NCBI GenBank assembly: GCA_964019335.1
Contig: OZ025669.1
Location: 496,001-560,000, forward strand
DNA length: 64,000 bases
Origin: Diplonema japonicum
Lineage: Eukaryota > Euglenozoa > Diplonemea > Diplonemida > Diplonemidae
Direction of reading: 5' to 3'
The translations under genes and the position numbers were made by a program. The first letter of the stretch is position 1, and each line of letters starts with the position of its first letter. The notes under the pieces were generated by a model. The model was not told the DNA's origin. It saw only the letters and a list, made by a program, of their open reading frames with translations, and made no database searches. This document shows, in pieces, positions 48,695-58,585 of the stretch.

Positions 48695-49459
48695 TTATTG
48701 AGTTGCAGCTTGTCGCACAAACTCTTCTCTCGCCATCCCAGCGCACCGGAGGAATTTCGTTGACTCGGGTGAACAATGTACTACCTCCTCGGCTCTCCAA
48801 TCGTCAGCAGACGCATCGCGATTCTGTACCCCAATATCCAGGGCTTGGCGGTAGCATTTGTACAAATCAATTCGCTCGGAGCTGCACGGGATCTGTTGGA
48901 ATAAATGGAACAATTGGGTGGGGGGAGGGTAACATACTGTCTGCGAGACTCCGAATGAGTTTTCTCTGTACCTCCCTACTGTCTGAATTCTTGAGATCGT
49001 CCCTTCCAGCGGCTCCATGATCTTTTTCACTGATTTAATCTGTAAGTTTTTTTTTTTTTTTTTTTTTTTTCAAAAAAAAAAAAAAAAAAAAAAAAGCCAA
49101 ACCGTTTCTTCCGACATACTGCCGAAGTTCACGCGCGGCTGGCTCCCCACGTCTTTCATGTCTACCGCTGTTGGGAAGGGCGGCAGTTCTGCCTTCCCTT
49201 CGGTCACTATTCTCTCCACAATTTTCTCCTCTCGAATACCAAACATTTTTTGTACCCTCGCCACTAGTCCCCATCCCATGCTCAAAGTAGTTCGTGGGTG
49301 GTCAGTCATGCTCCCTGGAGCAGGCAGTGTACTGGGAAGCCCAGTTGGGAATACCTCTCCTGTTTGGCCTATCCCCATATTAACAAACACTTGACCCAGC
49401 ATGACGTCCCGTCTGTTCTCATGAAGGGCTTGTTTCTCCTCTATTGTTAATTCGGCCAT
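48695..49459 (-). CDS. Twin-CX9C (CHCH) mitochondrial protein, three exons (218 aa)
   Basis: Exons 49459-49103, 49039-48938 and 48892-48695 join in phase 0 across introns of 63 nt (T-run then A-run, ending CTTACAG) and 45 nt. The third exon has CSSERIDLYKC and CSPESTKFLRC, two CX9C motifs forming a CHCH helical hairpin of the Mia40 import pathway. The 150 residues before it (MAELTIEEKQALHENRRDVM, GWGLVARVQKMFGIREEKIV) are helical and unrecognised. MICOS subunits such as Mic19 share a long N-terminus plus CHCH, so an intermembrane-space role is plausible. The alternative is two genes, with the CHCH protein starting at ATG 49018. Exact phase and the presence of both splice sites favour one. Confidence 0.72.
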
Positions 49460-49721
49460 TTTTTTTTTTTTTTTTTATAGACCTCGCGTGCTCGTACCTT
49501 TGACAATATTTCGAGAGGACAGGAGTAATAAGAAAGGGGGGAAAAAAAAAGAAAAGTAACACAAGCATGAGATGGGGATGGGTGTGAATAAAAAAAAAAT
49601 ATAGGAGTGCTCATTATGCCTCCCCTTCTGTTTTTCTTCCTCCTTGTTTTTTCTTCTTTTTTTTTTCATTTTTGTTTCTTTTTAAGTCTTTAAGTGTGAA
49701 AGGGTGGTGAGGAGGGAAGGG

Positions 49722-49756
<35 letters not shown>

Positions 49757-50430
49757 GAGCAGCAATTAAATAATTAAGAAGAAGAAAAAAGAGAGATAAA
49801 AAAATAAAAAAAGGAAAACAAAAAAAACCTGCCCCAAGCTTTTTTTTCTTTCTTTTTTTTTCTTGATTTCTTTTTCACTTTTAGGCACTGGTTTCAAGCC
49901 TACAGGCAATGGAAGAGGGGACTATGCAAATGGCATTTATTTTTTTTCATTTTCTCCTTTACTTCTTATTTTCTTCTTGCAATTTTTTTCCCCTCTTTTT
50001 GGCGGGTTGGGGGGGGGGGGGGGTGAGAAATAATAATAATAAAAAGAAAATACGATCACAGTAACCAAATAAGTTTCGTCCCCCCCCCCCCCCCCCCCCA
50101 CCAAACCGTAGGAGGGGATATTTATTGGACGCCAGGCAACCCACTGGACGATGAACTGCTTACAGATTACCGGGCTGCAGTTTCCTCTCGAAAAAAAAAA
50201 TTGTAAAATGTCAATTAGAAGGCACCTACCCTCTCACAGCATCGTATTCCCCGTTGCAAAGTGGGGGCAAGAAGATACACTAAAAAAAAAAAAAAAAGAG
50301 GGGGTGGCGAGAGGGGGGGAGGGGGTACCTCTTTAAGTGTATTATATTTGACAGGGTTCGATCCCTAAATCTAGTTCATTCTACTGTTCACTTTCCATTT
50401 TTTTTTTTTTTTCCTTCCCCGTTTATCTGC
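49460..50430. other. Long homopolymer-rich spacer
   Basis: A-run of about 29 (49721-49749), G-run (50008-50023), C-run (50080-50099). An island at 50100-50275 and a GGTTCGATCCC string at 50354 were examined and do not make a tRNA. No gene. Confidence 0.55.
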
Positions 50431-52125
50431 CTACGGGTTGCTACGGTAGAAGGCCACCTCGTGTGCGCACACCCTCATGTCGAAGCCAAGCCTGCGGAGG
50501 AAGCCGTGGGTTTCCGTGCACGGGTTGTCGTGGTGGAAGTACAGCTTGAACCCCAGTCGCTTGTGGCCTTCCCAGAAGTTCGCAAGTAGCTTGGCATCGG
50601 GTGTACCACGCATCCCAAAGTGGTGCGACAAGTGGACCTCCCAAATCAGTACCTTCACCTTTGCAATTGTCTCAGGGTGTCTCTGGATCCAGTCGAAGGC
50701 CTCCCACTCGCACCCCTCGCAGTCCACGCGGAGCATGTGGATCTCCTTGTGCCCAAGCTGGTCCATCAGTTCCTGCAGGTGGAACAGCGGCCCACCAACG
50801 TGCCCGTAACTCGTTGCCCTGTGGATCGCATGGGACTCGCCCCTCAGACCCTTGAAGTGGAAGTGGACTCCAGGGTGTCTGTGCCTCGCATGGGATGCCC
50901 TTAGGTTATCCGTGGGGTCAAACCCATGCACCTCTGCGTTCAGCAGTGTGGCAACGTTGTCCTCGAAGTCCCACTCGCCACCAATGCCCACCCCGTACAC
51001 AATGGGCTTGGGGATGTCGCGGAAGTTCTCAATGAAGGTCTGGCAGATGGGAAGGGCAGAGGCTGTGATCCTCCCCTGCAGGGCAAGCGCCACAGCGTTC
51101 GGCACACTGCGCGCCTGGTGGTTGGGGTCGAAGATCTCCCTCGTGGGGCACTGGATCAGGGCAGGCCCCTTGTTACAACAGTGCGACCAGAAGGGAAGGG
51201 GGCGGAAGTAGTTGTCACCGAGAATCCAGGACTCCTTTGCAATATCGGGGCAGGGAATGGCCACGCTAGTATCAGACGAGGTATAAGTGAGCTTCCTTGT
51301 GGTGTTGTAGGTTTGCTTCTCGCTGGGCGTGAGGGTGCTCATGATGTTAGTCCATTCAGCGTTTGTTTCGGGGCTCTCGCAATTACCTGCCTTGAGAACA
51401 CGACCGAACTCCTTGATGGACTCAAGCTGCTCGGGGGTCACGTTGTGCCTCTCGACCTCAGCAGCGAACTGCTCATCAGAGAGCTCACCGGGTCTGGGGC
51501 GGAGGACGTCGGAGTTGTCGATACGGGACCATGTGAACTCGTTGTAGTTGAACCACCTCCTGATACCGGGTTTCATGGCCCAACGGAAGTGGATACCATT
51601 GGGTGTAAGACGGCCGGAGTACCCATTGTAGCAGGCGTGGGTGTTGGGGCGGAACTCCACACTCTGGTCAGGGTTGACGTTGAGGAAGGCGGGCGACCAC
51701 TCGGACCCAATGTCAGTAACCATAATAACACTGTCGCTAAGGGGCGTGATGTATATGTTGTTGTGGTAGTTGCCCTTGAGCGGCATAGTGAGGGAGCTGG
51801 GACTGACGATGGAAGGGACAGGCTTGGCTGTAGGAGGCGACAGCTCAACACCCCTCACCTTGGCGAAGTTCGTAGGAGGTGACTCAGGCACTGAAGCTGC
51901 CACCGCAGGTGTTGATGCCACCACTACAGGGGCTACTGGTATAGCCGGGATCGCAGGTGCACCAGGTACAGGCACTGGAACTGGAATTGGCACTGGGACA
52001 GGAACAGGAACCTGGACCCGAACAGGGACAGGGACAGCTACTTGCACAGGTTTACTTTGTTGTGTGTAGCACCACACGAACATCGCACCCAGCACAACTG
52101 TTAACAGTTTTGTGCGAACGGACAT
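50431..52125 (-). CDS. Membrane-anchored FkbM-type SAM methyltransferase, paralogue 1 (564 aa)
   Basis: Type II membrane topology. A helix (LLTVVLGAMFVWCYTQ) is followed by a VPVPVPIPVPVPV-like repeat linker (about 28-55), then an unrecognised lumenal region (about 110-330). A methyltransferase domain begins VYGVGIGGEWDFEDNVATLL (SAM-binding loop, about 385) with HGFDPT as the second-strand acidic motif, then MLRVDCEGCEWEAFDWIQ (about 475), the D-EG-E signature of the FkbM/METTL24 group. It ends VCAHEVAFYRSNP. Such enzymes O-methylate sugars or small molecules in the secretory pathway; the target is unknown. The paralogue at 53514-55136 has almost identical DNA across the central about 1 kb. 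An acceptor-like TTTACAG lies 17 nt upstream of the ATG. Confidence 0.88.
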   Translation of the reverse strand: MSVRTKLLTVVLGAMFVWCYTQQSKPVQVAVPVPVRVQVPVPVPVPIPVPVPVPGAPAIPAIPVAPVVVASTPAVAASVPESPPTNFAKVRGVELSPPTAKPVPSIVSPSSLTMPLKGNYHNNIYITPLSDSVIMVTDIGSEWSPAFLNVNPDQSVEFRPNTHACYNGYSGRLTPNGIHFRWAMKPGIRRWFNYNEFTWSRIDNSDVLRPRPGELSDEQFAAEVERHNVTPEQLESIKEFGRVLKAGNCESPETNAEWTNIMSTLTPSEKQTYNTTRKLTYTSSDTSVAIPCPDIAKESWILGDNYFRPLPFWSHCCNKGPALIQCPTREIFDPNHQARSVPNAVALALQGRITASALPICQTFIENFRDIPKPIVYGVGIGGEWDFEDNVATLLNAEVHGFDPTDNLRASHARHRHPGVHFHFKGLRGESHAIHRATSYGHVGGPLFHLQELMDQLGHKEIHMLRVDCEGCEWEAFDWIQRHPETIAKVKVLIWEVHLSHHFGMRGTPDAKLLANFWEGHKRLGFKLYFHHDNPCTETHGFLRRLGFDMRVCAHEVAFYRSNP

Positions 52126-52930
52126 CTTTTTATTTTAATTCCTGTAAACCGGTTTCAAAAAAAAAAACCCCCCCCCAGAAGAAAAAAACAAATAACGCAC
52201 AACAAAAAATAGGAGAGAAAAAGAAGGGGATACACCCACCAACGGAAGCATAAGAAGAAGAAAACTATAAAAAGGATATAAAAGGGGCCAACCAAAAGAG
52301 AAAAAAAACCCCCCCCCAACAAATAAAGTTGGTGACCACAAAGCTGATAGAATGGGGGGAGCAACTAGCATTCCCCCCTTTCTTTTTCATCTTCGTGGAT
52401 AGAAACATTGAATTGTACATAGGCAACCTTGCAGGAGAAAGAGGAGAAGAAGAAGAAAGGAAATCGTTTTACGTACGCTTATGGCGTCTGTACTTTTTAT
52501 TTTGTTTTCTTTTTCTTTTTTTTTTTTTTTTTTTTCCCATTGCACTGTACTATTGTTGTTTGCAAAAGGTTTTTACACGGATCCTTCTTTCGAGAAAGGT
52601 AAGGAGAGGATTCATTCTTCGGAACAATACGCACATGAATATTCTTTCTTCTTACGTCTATTCTTTCTCCCTTTCCTTTTCTTTCCCCCCCCCCATCTTT
52701 TTACAAGTTGTCTATTCTTATAATTTTTCTTTACATTCAGCAGTCCCCCTCTCCCCCCCTTCTTTTTTCGTAAATAAATCTTTCTTCACAAACACTAAGT
52801 TATTTCGTTCAGGTAACTTTTCTTTCTTTTTTTTTTTTTTCTCTTCTCTTTTTTTTATGTATGTTTTTTGTTATTCCCCATAGGCCACAGTCATCTAGAG
52901 TCAAAAAAGGCGATTGTCAAAGTAGAAAAA

Positions 52931-52968
52931 AAGATGTCTTTGAGGGAACCTGTTCCTCTAGGATAGGG
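52931..52968. repeat. Dispersed short repeat family 1, copy D (divergent)
   Basis: AAGATGTCTTTGAGGGAACC then TGTTCCTCTAGGATAGG. Its first half matches copy C in 18 of 20 bases; the second half is looser. Confidence 0.5.
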
Positions 52969-53140
52969 TGGGTGATCTTCGGGGATGCGAAGACCGGTCG
53001 AGTAGAGTACCCAGTGATGGGATGGCTGTGGATGTCCGAGTCCGTTGATTCCGTGTATCTGGGTGCAGGTCGGCCAGCTCCTGTGTTTTTGCACCAGCCA
53101 CTTGCGGTCGACGTGGAGGGGGCCGCGGATCTTCTCAAAA
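52950..53140 (+). pseudogene. Plus-strand coding relic, unrecognised
   Basis: A plus-strand frame from about 52955 to 53137 reads RIGWVIFGDAKTGRVEYPVM and SVYLGAGRPAPVFLHQPLAV, with ordinary amino-acid and codon composition unlike the surrounding runs. It has no plausible start and is broken by an A-run. It may be the remnant of a gene or transposable element; its family is not recognised. Confidence 0.35.
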
Positions 53141-53513
53141 AAAAAAAGAAAAAGAAAAAACGGTGTTGTTTAAGTTCATTGCTAAGGAACCTGTTGGGTC
53201 CTTGCAGGGTGTACCCGTTCTCAGGGGAGCACTGCACTGGGAGGCGAAGCAAGCTGCGTGGCCTGACTTAAAAGCACATCCTTCGCAGTGAAGGTTAGTC
53301 TCCTGGTTTGCTCAAGAGCTTCCAAAAAAGAAAACCAGAAAAGACTACAACCTACCGTGGCTCCCGATGACTGTGGCATATGATTATCTTCAGTTTAAAA
53401 TAATAAAAAAAAAATCTATGTTTTGGTAAAGGTAAGGTTGATTCAAGCAGTTACCAGATTCCCCTGAGTACGGTGCTCTCAGAACACGCAGATGACGAGC
53501 ACCCTAACACGCA

Positions 53514-55136
53514 CTATGTCTCGCGGAAAAATGCAATCTCGTGTGCACAAACTCTGCCATCGAAGCCAAGCTTGCGGAGGAAGGTGTGTGTGTCCGTGCA
53601 CGGGTTGTCGTGGTGGAAGTACATCTTGAAGCCCAGTCGCTTGTGGCCTTCCCAGAAGTTCGCAAGTAGCTTGGCATCGGGTGTGCCACGCATCCCAAAG
53701 TGGTGCGACAAGTGGACCTCCCAAATCAGTACCTTCACCTTTGCAATTGTCTCAGGGTGTCTCTGGATCCAGTCGAAGGCCTCCCACTCGCACCCCTCGC
53801 AGTCCACGCGGAGCATGTGGATCTCCTTGTGCCCAAGCTGGTCCATCAGTTCCTGCAGGTGGAACAGCGGCCCACCAACGTGCCCGTAACTCGTTGCCCT
53901 GTGGATCGCATGGGACTCGCCCCTCAGACCCTTGAAGTGGAAGTGGACTCCAGGGTGTCTGTGCCTTGCATGGGATGCCCTTAGGTTATCCGTGGGGTCA
54001 AACCCATGCACCTCTGCGTTCAGCAGTGTGGCAACGTTGTCCTCGAAGTCCCACTCGCCACCAATGCCCACCCCGTACACAATGGGCTTGGGGATGTCGC
54101 GGAAGTTCTCAATGAAGGTCTGGCAGATGGGAAGGGCAGAGGCTGTGATCCTCCCCTGCAGGGCAAGCGCCACAGCGTTCGGCACACTGCGCGCCTGGTG
54201 GTTGGGGTCGAAGATCTCCCTCGTGGGGCACTGGATCAGGGCAGGCGCTTTATTGCAACAGTGCGACCAGAAGGGAAGGGGGCGGAAGTAGCTGTCACCG
54301 AGAATCCAGGACTCCTTTGCAATATCGGGGCAGGGAATGGCCACGCTAGTATCAGACGAGGTATAAGTGAGCTTCCTTGTGGTGTTGTAGGTTTTGCGCT
54401 CGCTGGGCGTGAGGGTGCTCATGATGTTAGTCCATTCAGCGTTTGTTTCGGGGCTCTCGCAATTACCTGCCTTGAGGGCTCTGCCGAACTCCTTGATGGA
54501 CTCAAGCTGCTCGGGGGTCACGTTGTGCCTCTCGACCTCAGCAGCGAACTGCTCATCAGAGAGCTCACCATGCCTGGGAGCAAGGATGTCGGAGGAGTCG
54601 CTGCGGGACCAGGTGAACTCATTGTAATTGTGCCACCTCCTGATACCGGGTCTGCTGACCCAACGGAAGCGGATGCCATTGGGTTGGGCAACCCCTGAGT
54701 AACCGTTAAAGGAGGCATGGGTGTTGGGGCGGAACTCGGCATGCGTCTCACCGTTCTTCACAAAGACATCAAGGAAGGCGGGCGACCACTCAGCACCGAT
54801 GTCGGCGGCCATGATGACAGAGTCTGAGATGGGCGTGATGTGTATGCTGCCGCCGTAGTTACCCTTCAGCTGCATCGAAGGTGCCGAGGGGTTGATCCCA
54901 GCAGGCCTGGGCAGGGCAGTAGGTGGCGCTGCTTCCACACCCCGCACCACGAGCTTCTTTCCCGTTTCACGAACCACTTCTGGGACGACTTTGTAGGAAG
55001 ACACAGCCTCCGTAGGTGAGGGGGGCACCACATAGTGAGATCGGTCAGACTTAAACGGCACCACAGAACTGAACGGCATGAATAGATACATTGCTATCAA
55101 TATGAACGCCACAGCGAATCTAAACTTCGTGCTCAT
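53514..55136 (-). CDS. Membrane-anchored FkbM-type SAM methyltransferase, paralogue 2 (540 aa)
   Basis: The layout matches the gene at 50431-52125: membrane helix (FRFAVAFILIAMYLFMPFSS), a linker without the VPVP repeat, the same lumenal region, then SAM loop VYGVGIGGEWDFEDN and MLRVDCEGCEWEAFDW. From about the middle of the protein to FEDNVATLLNAEVHGFD and on to GHKRLGFK the two genes differ by only scattered bases. The first about 170 residues and the last about 30 (MYFHHDNPCTDTHTFLRKLG, VCAHEIAFFRET) diverge. An acceptor-like GGTACCAG lies about 24 nt upstream of the ATG at 55136. The substrate is unknown. Confidence 0.88.
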   Translation of the reverse strand: MSTKFRFAVAFILIAMYLFMPFSSVVPFKSDRSHYVVPPSPTEAVSSYKVVPEVVRETGKKLVVRGVEAAPPTALPRPAGINPSAPSMQLKGNYGGSIHITPISDSVIMAADIGAEWSPAFLDVFVKNGETHAEFRPNTHASFNGYSGVAQPNGIRFRWVSRPGIRRWHNYNEFTWSRSDSSDILAPRHGELSDEQFAAEVERHNVTPEQLESIKEFGRALKAGNCESPETNAEWTNIMSTLTPSERKTYNTTRKLTYTSSDTSVAIPCPDIAKESWILGDSYFRPLPFWSHCCNKAPALIQCPTREIFDPNHQARSVPNAVALALQGRITASALPICQTFIENFRDIPKPIVYGVGIGGEWDFEDNVATLLNAEVHGFDPTDNLRASHARHRHPGVHFHFKGLRGESHAIHRATSYGHVGGPLFHLQELMDQLGHKEIHMLRVDCEGCEWEAFDWIQRHPETIAKVKVLIWEVHLSHHFGMRGTPDAKLLANFWEGHKRLGFKMYFHHDNPCTDTHTFLRKLGFDGRVCAHEIAFFRET

Positions 55137-56431
55137 TGTTGCCCCCCCAAACTTTACTCTGGTACCTTTGTTTTGATTTTTTTTTTGTTTGTCCTTAGAA
55201 GGGAACACAGGGGAAAAAAAAGAAGAAAGGACTATAATAAAAAAAAAGGAAGTTTAAAACGAGGGAGGTATAAAGAGAGAAAAAAAAAGAAGGAAGAAAC
55301 GGGGGTAGGGGAGGGGAATAACGAAAGCTTATAGACTCCCCCCCTCCTATTTTTTTTTTTAAATTCACTGTAGCATGAATAGAAGGAGTACTGGACATTA
55401 CCAGCCGAAAGTATATTTCTTTTTTTTTTTTAAATAAAAAAAAATCAAATGCAATATGGTCAAAAATAATAATAAATTATTTTTGCTGACAGTAAGGAAA
55501 GCCGTTTCTGTAGGCATTCACACCTTTGCGTTTTGCCCCTTATTCGAGCGGAAAACCAAACGATGAGGTTTACCAACATTTTTTTTTTTTTTTTTTTTTT
55601 TCCCCAAGGAATTAAAAAAAAAGAGGGAGGTTAATGGAGGTTGGAGCAGGTAGAGAGGGGGGGAAAGAAAAGGAAAAACGAAATGAGAAAAAGAGGCAAA
55701 AAAAAAAAGAAAATTAAAAAAAAAGTTAAGACAAGTGTTTCCCTTTCCCCCCCCCCCCCCCTTCTTTTCTTTAAGTTCTTTCTCCCATTGTCCCCCGCTC
55801 GCTTTAAATCTTTTTTTTTAAACCCCTTCCCCCACCCTTTCCTCTTCCAAAAACTTCTTTTTGAAACACTCTTTTTTATTTTCCCCTCCCCCAAAACGTT
55901 TAAAGGGGTGGCGTGTCAGTATCTTTTTGTTTTTTTTTCTTCTTCTTTTTTCATTTTTTTTCCCCTTTTCTCAAACCGACAACAAACCACTTTTCCCCAT
56001 CTTGCACACCGCCGATTTCTTTTTTTTTTTTAAAGTTGTCGTTTCTTTGTGAAATACTACCAACTTGGAGAAAAGCTCTTAAAAAGCCCTATGTTTTTAA
56101 CCCCCCTTTTCTTTTTTGTGATCTTCTGTAATATTGAGCAATCTCTCTCTTTTTTTTTTTCAAAAGAGATTCAAAAAAGAATTCCCCACCCCCCCTCTAC
56201 TTCGGTCAAACATCATCATTTTTTTTTGATTCTGGATCCACATGAAGCACAAAAGGCATGGAGAGATATATGGAGGAAAAAAAAAAAAAAAAAAAAAAAA
56301 AAAAACACCACCATTTCCTCTGCGCTTCTTTCGATCCAGGGATAAAAAAACAAGAGAAAAAAAAAGGAAAAAAAAAAAAAAAACAAGAGAGGGAAATAAT
56401 AATAAGGGGGGGGGGGGATACATCCTTTCCC
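55137..56431. other. Long homopolymer-rich spacer
   Basis: A/T and C/G runs throughout. Small islands at 55370-55600 and 55980-56140 show no usable frame. No RNA gene recognised. Confidence 0.6.
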
Positions 56432-58564
56432 TCACAGCTTGCCTGCCATGTCAACAAGACTCTTCGGCAGCAGCTCTTCAGGGAAGAGTTCTCCCGCGGC
56501 GAGAGCGTCGCAGGTCTTACAGATGTCAAAAGCGATTTCAGGTGTGATCTTTGAGTCTTTCTGGTAGGTAGGGTGCTCCAGGACGAATTTTCTTAGGTAC
56601 TGTGCAGAGGTGAGGAGTGTTCCGTTGGCCCTGCGCTTGAGAAGCTCGAGGTAAGCGTTGACCCTCTTCTCAGAAGCGAGCCATGCTTTCTTCTCTTCTG
56701 AGGATTTCCCATCGTGTTCCTCCTTCTTTGCCTCAGCGACGTATCGGTTCACAATAGAGATAAGCCCCTCGAAGTGGTCACAACCGTTGAAAATCTCATC
56801 GACTGACATTTCACAGAACTCCACCTTAGCAGGGTTCTTCAGAATGTCAAGCTTACCGATGTTCTTCTGCATGATGAACTTCTTTGTTGTAATAGCGTCT
56901 TTAATGTGCGCCCGTGCTGTGTTGGTGTCAACCTTCGTCAAGGGGATGTAAAAGTCCAAATCAAAGGCGATGATCGCACGCGCCAACAGAATCGTGAACA
57001 CGATGTAAGCTGCGTTCTCAAAGTTCGACATCTGAGCGTCCATCATACGGAACTCGACACGCCATCCAATGTCGGTGCCTGCGGCCTTCGCCGGGGGGGG
57101 CTTGAACCGCATTGACTGCCAGTTCGTCGACTGGATGTTCTCGAAGTGGTCGGACTCCCTCGCGTCTTCCAACTGATGCAGCCTGCCCGAGTAAATCACC
57201 AGCGGGTCCCTGATGAACAGATGAGAAACGTGTCTCGCCAGTCTGTGGTCGATGGATGCCTCGCGAAGCCTCTTGTAGACACCCTCATCCACGTGGAGGT
57301 CGATGTCATTCATCTTCGCGAAGTAGTTGTCCGCCGGTCTCGTGCTGATGTACGTGCTCACCGAGTCGTACCTGGATTTCATGATCTTCGGGACCTCTTC
57401 TTCGGTCCTGTCGTCGACCGACTCCGAAATAACCATCCACCTCACATCGATCTCGCTGAGCAGTCCCTTGTGGATCGGGGTTGCTGCCGAGATAGCCAAC
57501 ATGATAGGGCACAGAACCGCGAGCTGATCGTACACGTGACGAGCTTGGTCCAGTTCCTTCGCTTGGAAAGTTGTTTGCAGGCAGTTGCATCCCATCCCGA
57601 AGGCCATGCAGTCCATGTAGATGGACGGGTGCGCAGCGCTGCTCTCGGTGTGCTTCTGTGCCACGATGTCCTTCGACTCCGCCTTGTCGAAGTACTGTGC
57701 GAAGTAGTACATAGTGGGGGTCACGTTGGGCTTCAGGTCGTCGCGTGTCGAGTTGTCGGTCTTCTGCTTCTTGGGTGCAGGGTCCGCCGCAGCGTCGTCA
57801 TCATCATCATCATCATCGTCGTCAGGAGTCGTGGACGTGAGGAGCTTGTTCTGCAGGTTGCCGTCGATGTTGAGGAAGGGGTCGACCTTCGTGCGTTCAT
57901 CAACAAAGAGAGGGACCCTGATGGAGACCTTCTTGTTCCTCCTTTTGCGGATGTTTGCCGTGAGGGTGCCGAACCTGGGGTGGGGGTTGATGCAATTGTC
58001 GGGCACGAAAAGAGAGTGCGATGCCGGGCCTTTCGGCACGCCCGCGGGGGTGGTGAAGTCAGAGGTGCCTGTTCTGGGATCGATGGTTCCCATACGGGGG
58101 AAGTTCACAAGCGTGAGGGGAACCACATCATCGGGGAGGTGCTTCTTGAGCATCTCCCTCCTGGTGACCAGGGACTTTTCGCAAGAAGCGATCGACGCAA
58201 GAGTGTGCGTGTAGGGGTTGGCAGGGGTCCCCTCAATCATGAATGACGCATACTCAGGCCTCCAAAGACCCTCAAGCTTGTCTAAAGTGTTGTTTTCCTT
58301 GGCCTCATCCTCGAGCTTGTTCAGCTGCTCCAGGGGCTCGCCGGCGTGAAGCCAGAGCTTGGCGTTCTTTGTCTTCGGGTCGAGCTTCACAAGCTGATAT
58401 TCCACCTCGTCCCCCCACAAAAATGGCCTGTTCACTTCGCCCTTGTAGTTGCTGTACAGTGCCAGGAACTGGTCGATCCCGTGCTCCAGCACATACTTCA
58501 CCGCAGCTTTGTTCTCCTCAGAGTCCCACGCAATGGGGTACCCAGCGTTCGTAAGCAGGCCCAT
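56432..58564 (-). CDS. GCLC: Glutamate-cysteine ligase, catalytic subunit (710 aa)
   Basis: First and rate-limiting enzyme of glutathione synthesis: ATP-dependent joining of glutamate gamma-carboxyl to cysteine. Single exon of family length. Hallmarks are FLWGDEVEYQLVKLD near residue 50 (metal-binding Glu residues), WRPEYASFMIEGTPANPY (about 100-120), NFPRMG, HPRFGTLTANIRKRR, PTMYYFAQYF, AFGMGCNCLQTTFQA, ARHVSHLFIRDPLVIYSG and GWRVEFRMMDAQMSNFENAA. An acidic insertion with ten consecutive Asp (about residues 249-258) followed by a Lys-rich patch lies in a surface loop. If the organism is euglenozoan, the product would feed both glutathione and trypanothione-like thiols. An acceptor-like CCCCAG lies about 15 nt upstream of the ATG. 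Confidence 0.96.
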   Translation of the reverse strand: MGLLTNAGYPIAWDSEENKAAVKYVLEHGIDQFLALYSNYKGEVNRPFLWGDEVEYQLVKLDPKTKNAKLWLHAGEPLEQLNKLEDEAKENNTLDKLEGLWRPEYASFMIEGTPANPYTHTLASIASCEKSLVTRREMLKKHLPDDVVPLTLVNFPRMGTIDPRTGTSDFTTPAGVPKGPASHSLFVPDNCINPHPRFGTLTANIRKRRNKKVSIRVPLFVDERTKVDPFLNIDGNLQNKLLTSTTPDDDDDDDDDDAAADPAPKKQKTDNSTRDDLKPNVTPTMYYFAQYFDKAESKDIVAQKHTESSAAHPSIYMDCMAFGMGCNCLQTTFQAKELDQARHVYDQLAVLCPIMLAISAATPIHKGLLSEIDVRWMVISESVDDRTEEEVPKIMKSRYDSVSTYISTRPADNYFAKMNDIDLHVDEGVYKRLREASIDHRLARHVSHLFIRDPLVIYSGRLHQLEDARESDHFENIQSTNWQSMRFKPPPAKAAGTDIGWRVEFRMMDAQMSNFENAAYIVFTILLARAIIAFDLDFYIPLTKVDTNTARAHIKDAITTKKFIMQKNIGKLDILKNPAKVEFCEMSVDEIFNGCDHFEGLISIVNRYVAEAKKEEHDGKSSEEKKAWLASEKRVNAYLELLKRRANGTLLTSAQYLRKFVLEHPTYQKDSKITPEIAFDICKTCDALAAGELFPEELLPKSLVDMAGKL

Positions 58565-58585
58565 GTTTCTTTTACCACCTGGGGA
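58565..58585 (-). promoter_or_regulatory. Candidate trans-splice acceptor of GCLC
   Basis: ATATCCCCAG (AG at about 58579) is followed by GTGGTAAAAGAAAC and the ATG. It has the same form as the sites before COG6 and the ankyrin gene; the role is inferred. Confidence 0.35.

Larger units (their letters stand above)
52126..53513. other. Spacer between methyltransferase paralogues with plus-strand relics
   Basis: Low-complexity DNA to about 52880, then repeat copy D (52931) and about 550 bases of ordinary composition. These include a plus-strand coding-like stretch (listed separately) and a second one at about 53180-53340. Possibly remains of a decayed gene or element. Confidence 0.5.

Noticed and set aside
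49018-49039. CHCH protein as an independent gene starting at 49018
   Set aside because: The codons before the ATG remain open to a CTTACAG site in phase with the upstream exon, so a three-exon gene is simpler; the alternative is noted.
50340-50375. GGTTCGATCCC string resembling a tRNA T-loop
   Set aside because: No D-arm, anticodon arm or pairing acceptor stem could be folded at the correct distances.
57146-58246. 366-codon plus-strand frame antisense to glutamate-cysteine ligase
   Set aside because: Opposite strand of a certain gene; its composition (Val/Arg/His-rich) is typical of antisense reading.
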